36,613 nucleotides of DNA from assembly GCA_019746425.1 (NCBI GenBank), contig JAIERY010000282.1, forward strand, positions 1 through 36,613. The letters run 5' to 3'. This stretch comes from Cytophagaceae bacterium. GTDB taxonomy: Bacteria; Bacteroidota; Bacteroidia; Cytophagales; Cytophagaceae. Shown piece after piece: positions 15,654-24,646 of this stretch; positions within the stretch are counted from its first letter, which is position 1, and every line of letters begins with the position of its first letter. The position numbers were made by a program, and so were the translations under genes. Below the pieces are notes generated by a model, which was not told where the DNA came from, did not search any database, and worked only from the letters and a program-made list of their open reading frames with translations.

Positions 15654-18011
15654 TCAGAAAGTAAGTCTGTACTGAACTACCGGAAAAATTCCCAGCTGTG
15701 GTATGACGATCAGTTTTTGCCGTTCAATATTATATTTCTGTATAAAAGCATTTTTTCTGTTGAATATATTCTGCACATCCAGGGCAAATTCCTGCGAGGC
15801 TTTTTTGCCGTTTAACCGGTAACCCACTTTAAAGTCACACCTGAAATAGTCAGGAAACTGCTCGGAGTATGCAAGACTGTCTATTACTTCACTGTTAGCA
15901 GCCACCGAAGCCGGAAGATTTACCGGCGTATATCTTCTTCCTCCTGCCCATATGACTTTACCATCTAAGGTAATCGCATTCTTTTCATTGATCCGGAATT
16001 CTTTTCCTCCCAATACATTGAATGTATAATTTCCATTGAAGGCTGAATTTCTTTCAACTCCATCGCTGCCTTTGTATCTGGAATTATAAATGGAAGCAGT
16101 GATGAGGAAATAATAATTGTGGCTGTAAAATTTTTCAAAGGTAATTTCAAATCCATAATTTTCCCCGGTTCCCTTGTTGACAAGGCTGTCGCTGGTAAAA
16201 ATTATAAAGTCAGCTCCCGAGTTCAGCATAGAAAAAGAAGAAGAATTTCTTTCTACTGCCGCATTAAATATATACTGATAATAAGATTCCACTCTCAGCC
16301 TGAGATTTTTATTAATGGAATAATCATAGCCAAGCACGGCCTGGTGACTTTTGGTAAAACCGAGGTCTTTGTTGGTTTTGATATAAGTGCCGTCAGGCAG
16401 AGGATCTTCTCTGAAGTATGCCTGAAATGCCTGCAGCTGACTATGAAGCCCGTATCCGAAGTTGATGGATTGATTCTCTCTGAATTTATATCTGAGTCCT
16501 AGTCTTGGTTCAAATGCATACTTCTTATTATAGGCAAAGAATTGTATATGCAATCCTGAATTTAAAATTAACTTTTCACTGAACCTGTGCTGCCAGGTAG
16601 TATAGGCCTGCGCAAGCATACTGTTTCCATCAAAATTTCTGAGAGTAATAAATTTTGTGCCCTGCAGCACACTGTCTACCAGGTTGAAGAAATAATAATC
16701 AAGTATTAATCCAGTAGTTAAAGTGTTTTTAGCGCTGAATTTTTTATTGATGGAATAATTTAAAGAATATTTTACCTGTCTGAATTCATTTCTGTAATCA
16801 GGTACGGGAGTCAATGAATAATTTCCAAGGCTGTCTTTGGGGATGGAGTCATTGCTTACAAACATCCTGGTGGCAGAAATGGCAAATACCGCTTTGCTAT
16901 AGGTGTTATTATTTATGAAGTAAGTATTTGAAAATCCGAGCACGCCCATATGAGATTGGAAAATGGTGTTATCTCCGGGATCACTATACAGATCTGTCGT
17001 GTCTGTGTTTTCCCCCTTCACTTTTACCTGACTTATTCCGCCTAAACCGAAAATGGTGAAAGTGCCTGCTTTTTCTGTCGGGAAATGTAATTTAAAATTA
17101 AGGTCCTGGTATTCCGGCAAGGCGCTTGTGCCAAAGTTAATACCGAGCGTTTTGAAAATTCCCAGCGTTGAATACCGGTAGTTTGCCAGATAAGATGCGC
17201 CATGATTTTTGCTGAATGGTCCTTCTGCGCCTAATTCCAGTCCATTAAATCCCATCTGTATCATATATTCTCTCTTCTGATTATTTCCGCGTCTCATCTG
17301 CAGATCAAAAACTCCCGCGAGGGCATTTCCATACTGAGAAGGCCATGCCCCGGTCATAAAATCAGAGTTGCTCAGCACGTTGTTATTCAGCATGCTGATC
17401 GGCCCGCCTGTAGTACCGAAAGTTCCAAAGTGATTAGGACTGGGAATATCAATTCCTTCCAGTCTCCATAATACACCCAGCGGAGTGTTGCCCCGGATGA
17501 TGATATCATTTCTTGCATCGCTTGTGCCTGTAACGCCGGCAAAGTTCATCGCCATTCTTGCTGGATCATTTCTGCTTCCGGCATACCTGCTAGTTTCCTC
17601 AATGCTGAATGTACGGTTGCTCACCACAGACATTTCATTGTTGGTTTTGGACTTGTCTTTGGTGGTTTCTATTACCACTTCTTCCATTTCCATTACCTGT
17701 TCTTCCAGTTCTATATTCAGAAAAATTTCTTTTCCGGCAGTAAGCAGGATATTGGGAATAATCTGTTCATTATAACCAAGTATAGTAATTCTCAGATCAT
17801 GCCTTCCAACCGGCACGTCGCTTATATTGAATTCTCCTTTATCGTCAGTATTTGCCCATTTCACCGGACTAAGACTTATTACTTCTACAGTAGCGCCTTC
17901 GATAGGAAATTTAGATTGCTTGTCAGCGACCTTTCCTCTGACAGTTTGCGTGATCTGTGCATTCAGTAAAAACGGAAGGAATATAAGCTGGAGAAAGAGA
18001 ATCTTTTTCAT
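15654..18011 (-). CDS. TonB-dependent outer-membrane receptor with N-terminal CarboxypepD-reg-like domain
   Basis: 785 residues. The signal peptide is MKKILFLQLIFLPFLLNAQ. Residues 20-110 form a beta-sandwich of the carboxypeptidase-regulatory-like type (VRGKVADKQSKFPIEGATVE ... G-E-F-N-I-S-D-V-P-V-G-R-H), common in Bacteroidota transporters. The plug domain follows at about 120-240 (I-I-I-R-G-N-T-P and L-E-G-I-D-I-P-S-P-N-H-F), then the beta-barrel, ending in an aromatic-rich strand with terminal Phe (VVQYRLTF) for BAM recognition. At 785 residues it is smaller than SusC proteins, and no SusD partner lies next to it, so it is not a typical polysaccharide locus. The ligand cannot be told. Monocistronic, convergent with nothing, divergent from the efflux operon. 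Confidence 0.9.
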   Translation of the reverse strand: MKKILFLQLIFLPFLLNAQITQTVRGKVADKQSKFPIEGATVEVISLSPVKWANTDDKGEFNISDVPVGRHDLRITILGYNEQIIPNILLTAGKEIFLNIELEEQVMEMEEVVIETTKDKSKTNNEMSVVSNRTFSIEETSRYAGSRNDPARMAMNFAGVTGTSDARNDIIIRGNTPLGVLWRLEGIDIPSPNHFGTFGTTGGPISMLNNNVLSNSDFMTGAWPSQYGNALAGVFDLQMRRGNNQKREYMIQMGFNGLELGAEGPFSKNHGASYLANYRYSTLGIFKTLGINFGTSALPEYQDLNFKLHFPTEKAGTFTIFGLGGISQVKVKGENTDTTDLYSDPGDNTIFQSHMGVLGFSNTYFINNNTYSKAVFAISATRMFVSNDSIPKDSLGNYSLTPVPDYRNEFRQVKYSLNYSINKKFSAKNTLTTGLILDYYFFNLVDSVLQGTKFITLRNFDGNSMLAQAYTTWQHRFSEKLILNSGLHIQFFAYNKKYAFEPRLGLRYKFRENQSINFGYGLHSQLQAFQAYFREDPLPDGTYIKTNKDLGFTKSHQAVLGYDYSINKNLRLRVESYYQYIFNAAVERNSSSFSMLNSGADFIIFTSDSLVNKGTGENYGFEITFEKFYSHNYYFLITASIYNSRYKGSDGVERNSAFNGNYTFNVLGGKEFRINEKNAITLDGKVIWAGGRRYTPVNLPASVAANSEVIDSLAYSEQFPDYFRCDFKVGYRLNGKKASQEFALDVQNIFNRKNAFIQKYNIERQKLIVIPQLGIFPVVQYRLTF

Positions 18012-18086
18012 AAGAAATCTTTATAGCTATAAAAGTAAATGCTTTGCAGTAAAGAAAAATATAAAGTAAGTAATTTTATTACATAG

Positions 18087-18107
18087 AGAAGTATAGCAGT
18101 TACTTCT
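18087..18107. promoter_or_regulatory. Inverted repeat in the receptor/efflux divergent spacer
   Basis: AGAAGTA - 7 nt - TACTTCT is a perfect 7-7-7 dyad in the 320-bp spacer between the receptor start (18011) and the adaptor start (18332). It has the shape of an operator, for example for a TetR-type repressor, but no regulator gene is nearby. Besides this and the small ORF at 18148 I see nothing else in the spacer. Confidence 0.4.
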
Positions 18108-18147
18108 ATAGGGAGAAAGCGTATATATTAAAAAACAAACAAAAATT

Positions 18148-18231
18148 ATGATCCTTCTGTTGCTTTCCCTGTTGTGTTGTTTTGTGGCGGTGAAAATCAT
18201 GATGAATGATCAACCCGTGCTGCGTAAATAA
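18148..18231 (+). CDS. Possible small membrane peptide upstream of efflux operon
   Basis: 27 codons from ATG 18148 to TAA 18229-18231. The product begins MILLLLSLLCCFVAVKIMM, a single hydrophobic helix, then a short polar tail NDQPVLRK. The upstream sequence is A-rich (AAAAACAAACAAAAATT), as is common before Bacteroidota start codons. It lies 100 bp before the adaptor gene on the same strand and could be a small pump-associated protein or a leader peptide. A chance ORF is possible; only conservation would decide. Confidence 0.35.
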   Translation: MILLLLSLLCCFVAVKIMMNDQPVLRK

Positions 18232-18331
18232 CCTTACGTATTGATTCCTGACCAGGATATATATTCTTCGTAGAACAATATTTTAAAGGCTATTGCTTTT
18301 ATTTATAAATTGCAGGGTATTCAAGCAGTTT

Positions 18332-19396
18332 ATGAATAAGACATTCAAAGTAGTTTTGTGGCTGATTATTGTGGGAGGAATTATAGTCCTTTTAGCCCTG
18401 CCTAAAATCCGTCAATCCGAAAAAAAACAATCTTCACCCCAAGGCGCTGCCAATGAAGAGCTTCCTGTTAATATTTTAATTGCAAGATCTGCTCCGTTGG
18501 AAATGGAGTTAAAAGCTTCCGGAACTATACTGGCTAATGAAGAGGTAGAACTTAAAACGGAAGCCAGCGGCAAAGTGACCGGCGTATATTTTAAAGAAGG
18601 ATCTGTAATACCTAAAGGAAAGCTGCTGGTAAAAATCAATGACTCCGAATTGCAGGCTCAATACCAAAGAGCAGAACACAGGATACAACTAAGCCAGGAG
18701 AATGAAAGAAGATCAAAAATTCTTTTGGAGAAAGGCGGTATCAGTCAGGCAGAATATGATGCGGTAATCAATGAATTAAATATCTTAAAATCAGAGCGTG
18801 CCTTAATAAGCGCACAAATCGCTAAAACGGAAATCACCGCTCCTTTCTCCGGCACGATCGGATTGAAAAATATTAGCGAAGGAAGCTATGTTTCTCCTTC
18901 AGTTACAGTTGCTACGCTCCAGGACATCAGTAAAATCAAAATCGAATTCAGCATTCCTGAAAAATATGTAGCAAGAGTAAGAGCGGGAAACAAAATTGTC
19001 TTTGATGTAGAAGGAATAGGTAAAAATTTTTCGGGAGAAATTTATGCCATCGATCCTAAGATTGATCCCCTTACCCGTACAGTGCAGATCCGTGCTATAG
19101 CGGTAAATCCCCGAAGCAACATTTTCCCGGGAGCCTTTGCCAGTATTACTTTGGTCTTTGATAAAATCCCTGATGCGATCCTGGTTCCCAGTGAAGTAGT
19201 GATTCCGGATATGAAGGGGTATAAAATTTATTTATATAAATCAGGTAAGGCCGAAATGGCAAAAGTGGAATTAGGAATAAGAAAAGAAAAAGAAGTGCAG
19301 ATAGTGCAGGGACTTGCATCAGGCGATACCATTATTACTACAGGTATTTTACAACTGAAGCCCGGCAAGAGGGTCAAAATTAAAACAGGGAATTAA
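18332..19396 (+). CDS. RND efflux periplasmic adaptor (membrane fusion protein, HlyD/AcrA family)
   Basis: 354 residues from ATG 18332; an in-frame TTG at 18293 would place 13 residues before the N-terminal helix and is unlikely. The adaptor links the inner-membrane RND pump to the TolC-like channel. A hydrophobic segment (residues 4-24) is a membrane anchor or signal without a lipobox. The lipoyl/barrel-sandwich half appears around residues 60-100 (ASGTILANEEVELKTEASGK, a standard AcrA-type opening), then a helical hairpin of about 60 residues and the returning half near 150 (ITAPFSGTIGLKNISEGSYV). Beta-barrel and membrane-proximal domains follow. The gene is 5 bp upstream of the pump gene, so the two are co-transcribed. 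Substrate unknown. Confidence 0.92.
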   Translation: MNKTFKVVLWLIIVGGIIVLLALPKIRQSEKKQSSPQGAANEELPVNILIARSAPLEMELKASGTILANEEVELKTEASGKVTGVYFKEGSVIPKGKLLVKINDSELQAQYQRAEHRIQLSQENERRSKILLEKGGISQAEYDAVINELNILKSERALISAQIAKTEITAPFSGTIGLKNISEGSYVSPSVTVATLQDISKIKIEFSIPEKYVARVRAGNKIVFDVEGIGKNFSGEIYAIDPKIDPLTRTVQIRAIAVNPRSNIFPGAFASITLVFDKIPDAILVPSEVVIPDMKGYKIYLYKSGKAEMAKVELGIRKEKEVQIVQGLASGDTIITTGILQLKPGKRVKIKTGN

Positions 19397-19401
19397 GGCT
19401 A

Positions 19402-22400
19402 ATGAGATTATCTTCAGTAAGCATCAACAAGCCTGTTCTGGCGATTGTATTTTCCCTTGTGATACTTTTATTCGGGATAGTAGGATTTCTGTTTCTCGGA
19501 ATCAGAGAATATCCTGCTGTTGACCCTCCTGTAATCACCGTTACTACTACTTACCCCGGTGCGAATGCTGCTGTAATGGAATCGCAGGTTACCGAACCTA
19601 TTGAAGAAAGGCTTACCGGAATAGAGGGCATTAAAGAAATCACTTCTACCAGCCGCGAACAGGTAAGTATTATAAGAGTGGAATTTAATGTGGATGTAGA
19701 ACTGGAAGCTGCGGCCAATGATGTGCGTGACAAAGTTTCCATTGCCAGAAGACAGCTTCCCGCTGATGTAGAAAATCCTGTAGTGGAAAAATCCGATGCA
19801 GATGCACAGCCTATTATTTTTATGACTGTTTCCAGTGAAAAAAGAAATTCCCTGGAGCTTAGTGAAATTGCATCTACTACCATCAGAGAAAAAATCCAAA
19901 CTATAGAAGGAGTAAGCCGGGTAAATGTTTTCGGGGAGAAAAAATTTGCGATGAGGCTTTGGTTTGATCCGGCTAAAATGGCTGCCACCAATGTTACGCC
20001 GCAGGATGTTCTTTCTGCCTTAAATAAAGAAAACGTAGAACTTCCTTCCGGAAGAATAGAAGGAGAGAGCACCGAACTTACCGTAAAAACTTCCGGCCTT
20101 CTGGAAAATGAAGAAGATTTTAATAACCTGCTGATCAAACAGGAAGGAAATAAATCTATAAAATTTCGTGATATCGGTTATGCAGAGCTAGGCGCGGAAA
20201 ATCCTCGTACGGGTTTAAAGAGGAGAGGGGAGCCCATGGTAGGAGTTTCTGTAAACCCACAGCCGGGCGCTAATGCAGTAGATATAGCAGATGAGTTTTA
20301 TAAAAGACTGGAACAATTGAAAAGTGAGGTTCCTTCCGATGTGAAAATTGAAATTGGTTATGACTTTACTACATATGTAAGGAAGGCAATCACCGAAGTA
20401 GAAGAGACCTTATTTATTGCATTCGGATTGGTAGTGCTTATCATTTTTATTTTTCTTCGTGACTGGCGATCTACACTTATTCCGGTTGTAGCGATTCCTG
20501 TTTCCATTATCTCTGCATTTTTCATTATGTACCTGGCAGGATTTTCCATCAACATCCTGACCTTAATGGCAATAGTGCTGGCCATCGGACTGGTATGCGA
20601 TGATGCTATCATTGTGCTGGAAAATATTTATAAAAAAATTGAAGAAGGAGAAGAAGTAAAGGAGGCAGCGCATAAAGGTTCTGCAGAAATTTATTTTGCT
20701 ATTATCTCTACTACTATTACTCTCGCAGCAGTTTTTCTCCCGGTTGTTTTCCTTCAGGGTTTGACCGGAAGATTATTCAGAGAATTCGGAATTGTAATCG
20801 CAGGATCAGTGTTGGTCTCTGCCTTCGTTGCTTTGACCTTGAGTCCGATGATGAGCGCTTTTCTTTTAAAGAAAGGTGATAAAAGAAATTGGCTATATCG
20901 CAAGACCGAACCTTGGTTTGAAAGATTGAATAAAGGATATGAAAATTCACTGAGCAGCTTTATGAAAATGCGCTGGCTCAGTTGGATTATTATTATTGTG
21001 TGCGGAATTCTGATTTATGTTTTTTTAAATGTAGTTCCGAAAGAGCTTGCTCCTCTGGAAGACAGATCCAATATCAGAATTTCTGCTACTGCTCCGGAAG
21101 GCGCCTCCTTCGAATACATGGAGAAACATATGGATCTGATTACCGAATTAGCCATCAGCAAAATTCCGGAAATTAAAACGCCTATCACTATTACGGCTCC
21201 AAGCTTTGGAGCTATCGGTGCAGTGAACAGCGGTACTTTAAATTTATATATTACCGAACCCGATCAGCGGGAAAGATCACAGCAGGAAATATTCGAACAG
21301 ATTTCTAAAGATATTAAAGAAGTTACTTCAGTTAGAGTGAATGCTGTGCAGCCTCCTACCATTGGCAGCAGGTTCGGCGGACAGCCATTGCAATATGTAT
21401 TGCTTGCCCCCAGCTTTGACTCGCTGAAAAAGTTTTTGCCATTATTTATGGAAGAAGCCAGAAAAATTCCCGGACTTACTTTTGTTGACAGTGATCTGAA
21501 ATTTAACAAACCTGAAATTTTTATTACAATCGATAGAGCTAAAGCGGCAGAGATGGGCGTGTTTGTGGAAGACATTGCCCGTACTTTACAACTGGCATAC
21601 AGCGGACAGAGATTGGGATATTTCATCAGGAATGGGAAGCAATACCAGATTATAGGGCAAGTGAAAAGAGAAGACCGTGATGATCCGCAGGATTTGAAAA
21701 ATTTATATGTGCGGGGTAAAAACGGACAAATGGTAGCGCTCGATAATTTTGTAAATATGGAAGAGCAGGCAAATCCTACGGCGCGTTTCCGCTATAACAG
21801 GTATGCCTCTGCTACTATCAATGCGGGTTTGAATAAAGGCTATAGTCTGGGAGAAGGTATAGATGCGATGAACAGTGTAAAGGAAAAAGTATTACCAGAT
21901 TATATTTTAACTAGATTGTCAGGACAAGCAAAAGATTTTACAGAAAGCTCTTCGAGCTTATTGCTGGCATTTTCTCTTGCACTGGTTTTAATTTATCTGG
22001 TGCTTGCCGCGCAATTTGAAAGCTTCACAGATCCTTTGATTATTTTAATAACTGTACCGCTGGCTATGGCTGGAGCCTTGCTTGCGCTGTGGTATTTTAA
22101 TTTTACATTTAATATTTTCAGTCAGATCGGGATCATCATGCTGGTTGGATTAGTTACTAAAAACGGAATTTTAATTGTGGAATTTGCCAATCAAAGAAAG
22201 AGAGAAGGAATGGAAAAAGTAAATGCGGTGATTGATGCTTCTGTGCACAGGCTAAGGCCGATCTTAATGACAAACCTTGCTACAGTGTTTGGTATTTTGC
22301 CAATCGCTTTATCACTTGGCGCTTCTGCCGGAAGCCGCCAGTCGCTGGGCGTTGCAGTAGTGGCAGGATTAATTTTTTCAGGCTTGCTTACTTTATATGT

Positions 22401-22452
22401 TATTCCGGGGATTTATACTTTCATGTCAGGAAACAGAAAAAATGTTGCGTAA
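19402..22452 (+). CDS. RND efflux pump, inner-membrane permease (AcrB/HAE1 family)
   Basis: 1016 residues, normal for AcrB-type pumps that export drugs and other hydrophobic compounds using the proton gradient. The first helix (residues 10-31) is followed by the porter domain opening (E-Y-P-A-V-D-P-P-V-I-T-V-T-T-T-Y-P-G-A) typical of the family. TM4 contains GLVCDDAIIVLEN around residue 400, with the acidic residues of the proton relay. The second half repeats the layout with a transmembrane block from about residue 855 (LLLAFSLALVLIYLVLAAQF) and GLVTKNGILIVEFAN near 915, where Lys stands in the TM10 relay. The gene overlaps the TolC-like gene by 11 bp. Regulation may involve the inverted repeat at 18087. 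Confidence 0.95.
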   Translation: MRLSSVSINKPVLAIVFSLVILLFGIVGFLFLGIREYPAVDPPVITVTTTYPGANAAVMESQVTEPIEERLTGIEGIKEITSTSREQVSIIRVEFNVDVELEAAANDVRDKVSIARRQLPADVENPVVEKSDADAQPIIFMTVSSEKRNSLELSEIASTTIREKIQTIEGVSRVNVFGEKKFAMRLWFDPAKMAATNVTPQDVLSALNKENVELPSGRIEGESTELTVKTSGLLENEEDFNNLLIKQEGNKSIKFRDIGYAELGAENPRTGLKRRGEPMVGVSVNPQPGANAVDIADEFYKRLEQLKSEVPSDVKIEIGYDFTTYVRKAITEVEETLFIAFGLVVLIIFIFLRDWRSTLIPVVAIPVSIISAFFIMYLAGFSINILTLMAIVLAIGLVCDDAIIVLENIYKKIEEGEEVKEAAHKGSAEIYFAIISTTITLAAVFLPVVFLQGLTGRLFREFGIVIAGSVLVSAFVALTLSPMMSAFLLKKGDKRNWLYRKTEPWFERLNKGYENSLSSFMKMRWLSWIIIIVCGILIYVFLNVVPKELAPLEDRSNIRISATAPEGASFEYMEKHMDLITELAISKIPEIKTPITITAPSFGAIGAVNSGTLNLYITEPDQRERSQQEIFEQISKDIKEVTSVRVNAVQPPTIGSRFGGQPLQYVLLAPSFDSLKKFLPLFMEEARKIPGLTFVDSDLKFNKPEIFITIDRAKAAEMGVFVEDIARTLQLAYSGQRLGYFIRNGKQYQIIGQVKREDRDDPQDLKNLYVRGKNGQMVALDNFVNMEEQANPTARFRYNRYASATINAGLNKGYSLGEGIDAMNSVKEKVLPDYILTRLSGQAKDFTESSSSLLLAFSLALVLIYLVLAAQFESFTDPLIILITVPLAMAGALLALWYFNFTFNIFSQIGIIMLVGLVTKNGILIVEFANQRKREGMEKVNAVIDASVHRLRPILMTNLATVFGILPIALSLGASAGSRQSLGVAVVAGLIFSGLLTLYVIPGIYTFMSGNRKNVA

Positions 22453-23752
22453 AAAAATATATCTGCAGATTATTTTAATTTTCTTCACCTTCAAAGGTTT
22501 TGCTCAGGATACATTGAGCTTATCAAGAGCAGTTCGGGCGAGTCTTGCGAATAACTATGACATCATCATTTCAGGCTACGATCAAAAGATTGCACAGAAT
22601 AATAATTCCTGGGGGAATGCAGGGCGATATCCTTCTGTTGTATTCAATGCGGCGCAAACCAACTCGTGGGCAAATATCAATACACCGGGTTCGTTTCTTG
22701 CCGGACAAATTGAGCGTCATGGAGTAGCGGGAAATATTGACCTTGCATGGGTTTTATTTGATGGCTTTAAAGTAAATATCAATAAAAGAAGATTTGAAAA
22801 ATTAGAACAGCTCAGTAATGGCAATGCAGCAGTAATAGTAGAAGGCACTGTCCAATCTGTAGTGCTTGGATATTACCAGGTATTATTGGAAAGAGAAAGA
22901 TTGAATGTGTATGAAAAAATATTAAAGCTGTCAAAAGACAAATATGAACTGGCGAAGCTTAAGAAAGATATCGGCACAGCCAGTGAATTTGATCTGCTGC
23001 AGGCACGCAATGATTATTTAAGCGATTCTACCAACTACTTATACTCCAGGTTAAATTTTCAGAATGCCGTAAGGAATCTGAATTTGCTGATGGCGGTAGA
23101 TTCTGAAAAGAACTATTCATTCAATGACCAATTGAATTTTTCAGGAATTGATTTTGTAAGGGATACTTTGTATGCGAAGATGATCAGCAACAATCAGACT
23201 TTAAGAAATCAGTATATCAACCAGGCGATCTTAAGGGAGAATGTAAAATTCCAAAGAAGTAATTTGTTTCCGCGCATTTCTATTAATACAGGTATGAATG
23301 CAGGCTTAACTTATCTTGACCGGGAAGGACAGCCTGTGCGTACGGGAGATTCGTATGATTTTTATGCCAACCTTTCTTTGAGCTATACCTTATTCAATGG
23401 AGGAAGAATAAAAAGAGGAATTGAAAATGCTGAGCTGGAAGCGGAAATGGACAGCGTGGGTATCCAGCAGCAGATTTTCCTGATGAAGAATCAGCTTGCG
23501 TCGTTTTATGATCTGTATAATATCCGCAGAAATATTTTTGCGCTGAGCGAAGAGAATTTAAAAACGGCAGAAGCAGAATTAAGTCTGGCAGAGACAAAAT
23601 ACCGAACCGGCAATTTTTCCGCCTTTGATTACCGACAGGTGCAGCTGAGTTATCTGAATGTGGCTCTGCAAAGATATCAATTGATCTATGATCTGATTGA
23701 TGTGCATACTTCTCTGGCGAGGATTACCGGTGGGATTTTGGATATGAGATGA
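22442..23752 (+). CDS. TolC-family outer-membrane channel protein
   Basis: 436 residues from the ATG at 22442, which overlaps the end of the pump gene by 11 bp and starts a good signal peptide (MLRKKIYLQIILIFFTFKGFAQ). An in-frame start at 22397 inside the pump gene would put 15 hydrophilic residues first and is rejected. TolC-type proteins form trimeric barrels with long periplasmic helices. The helical repeats are visible as L-S-L-S-R-A-V-R-A-S-L-A-N-N-Y at the mature N-terminus and A-K-L-K-K-D-I-G-T-A-S-E-F-D-L-L-Q-A-R-N-D near residue 190. The second repeat has L-A-E-T-K-Y-R-T-G-N-F-S-A-F-D-Y-R-Q near residue 390. It completes the tripartite efflux operon. Confidence 0.92.
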   Translation: MLRKKIYLQIILIFFTFKGFAQDTLSLSRAVRASLANNYDIIISGYDQKIAQNNNSWGNAGRYPSVVFNAAQTNSWANINTPGSFLAGQIERHGVAGNIDLAWVLFDGFKVNINKRRFEKLEQLSNGNAAVIVEGTVQSVVLGYYQVLLERERLNVYEKILKLSKDKYELAKLKKDIGTASEFDLLQARNDYLSDSTNYLYSRLNFQNAVRNLNLLMAVDSEKNYSFNDQLNFSGIDFVRDTLYAKMISNNQTLRNQYINQAILRENVKFQRSNLFPRISINTGMNAGLTYLDREGQPVRTGDSYDFYANLSLSYTLFNGGRIKRGIENAELEAEMDSVGIQQQIFLMKNQLASFYDLYNIRRNIFALSEENLKTAEAELSLAETKYRTGNFSAFDYRQVQLSYLNVALQRYQLIYDLIDVHTSLARITGGILDMR

Positions 23753-23761
23753 TAGTTGATT

Positions 23762-23827
23762 AGTCCATGGTCGATAGTCCATGGAAACTTCCATGGACTA
23801 TGTACCATGGACTATGGACTATGGACA
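23762..23827. repeat. Heptamer-repeat hairpin after the efflux operon
   Basis: Three units AGTCCAT, GGTCGAT, AGTCCAT (23762-23782) face five units ATGGACT, ATGTACC, ATGGACT, ATGGACT, ATGGACA (23793-23827). The arms with the short GGAA/TTCC link form a 25-bp stem with two mismatches and a 2-nt loop, starting 10 bp after the tolC-like stop. It shares unit sequence and order with 1297-1442 and may work as an RNA 3' hairpin. Confidence 0.8.
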
Positions 23828-23842
23828 TAATATTTAATTCTC

Positions 23843-24529
23843 ATGAAGCTATACATTTTTTTACTGCCCATTTTTTTCATTTCCTGTTCCCCGCGGATTG
23901 CATACGATGCTTCCTGGGATAAGAAGACATACCGCAAAGCCAACACGGCAAGGTTTGCATTTTATCTTTCCAAAAAGTCAAAAGAAAGCATTCGCCTGAT
24001 GAACCTGGCGCGCATGAACGGCCCGCTCTTTGCTAAAGCCTATTACCTGGATTATCTTGTGTCCCGGGAAGTTATCAAATCAAAAGATGATATCGAAGGC
24101 CTGATGAAGCTGCCTTATTATGGAAGCCTTTATGCAGATCTAAACAGGACAAAAGACCTTCCGCGGCTACGTCCTTCTTTTTCTCTCCACTTATCTTCTG
24201 CCTTTCATGCATTCACTTCCGGCCTTTCGGGCTATGAAGGCCATGACAGGCCTTTCAGATGCGAAGTAAGATTTAAAATTTTCGGAAACTTTGCCGGCAA
24301 CTGGGGAGAGAATTGTGATTATGGTTGGAAGCAGGCGATGGATGCAGTGATGTCGCTCATGGTAGATCAAGATGTTTCGATGCTGGGACATCGTAAAAAT
24401 ATTTTCAATAAAAAATTCATACGGGTGGGATGTTCTTTCAAGTATCACAGGGATTACGGGCATAATTACGTGCAGGACTTTTCCAACGGGAATCTATTTC
24501 AGAGGATGTTTAAAAAGAAAAAGAAGTAA
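23843..24529 (+). CDS. CAP-domain lipoprotein
   Basis: 228 residues. MKLYIFLLPIFFISC is a lipoprotein signal with Cys15 as the likely lipidated residue. The C-terminal half has the CAP (SCP/PR1-like) features: a His in the L-x-x-S-S-A-F-H-A stretch near residue 118, GENCDYGWKQAMDAVMSLM at about 156-174, and a second His in MLGHRKNIFNKKFIRVGC at about 181-198, followed by G-H-N-Y-V-Q-D-F. These His/Glu positions form the typical CAP cavity. The N-terminal 100 residues are basic and helical and not recognised. CAP proteins in bacteria are mostly uncharacterised. It stands alone after the heptamer-repeat hairpin. Confidence 0.8.
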   Translation: MKLYIFLLPIFFISCSPRIAYDASWDKKTYRKANTARFAFYLSKKSKESIRLMNLARMNGPLFAKAYYLDYLVSREVIKSKDDIEGLMKLPYYGSLYADLNRTKDLPRLRPSFSLHLSSAFHAFTSGLSGYEGHDRPFRCEVRFKIFGNFAGNWGENCDYGWKQAMDAVMSLMVDQDVSMLGHRKNIFNKKFIRVGCSFKYHRDYGHNYVQDFSNGNLFQRMFKKKKK

Positions 24530-24552
24530 TCCTATGTGGGAATTACTCGTCA

Positions 24553-24569
24553 GACGACTCAGAGTCGTC
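24553..24569. repeat. Palindrome centred on CTCAG
   Basis: GACGACTC-A-GAGTCGTC lies 23 bp after the CAP gene stop, flanked by CGTCA and AGAAG that extend the symmetry partly. It resembles the core of the terminator palindrome at 10257-10289 (GATGACCTCAGGTCATC) and may belong to the same intergenic repeat family. No T-run follows it. Confidence 0.55.
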
Positions 24570-24596
24570 AGAAGAGTAGTACCCGGTACAATAAAA

Positions 24597-24621
24597 AACC
24601 CGCTCTTTTCAGAAACGGGTT
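24597..24621 (-). terminator. Intrinsic terminator of the receiver-domain gene
   Basis: AACCCG/CGGGTT stem with a 13-nt loop; on the minus strand it is followed by TTTTTTATTG. It lies 25 bp beyond the stop of the receiver-domain gene. Confidence 0.7.
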
Positions 24622-24646
24622 CCGTGTTCACTTAAATTAATAGGGA

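Noticed and set aside
16119-16502. 127-codon plus-strand frame inside the TonB receptor gene
   Set aside because: Opposite strand of a conserved barrel region; no signal, start context or recognisable domain.
19551-20138. 195-codon open frame on the minus strand inside the RND pump gene
   Set aside because: Antisense to well-conserved porter-domain codons; Ser-rich, low-complexity product without any family pattern.
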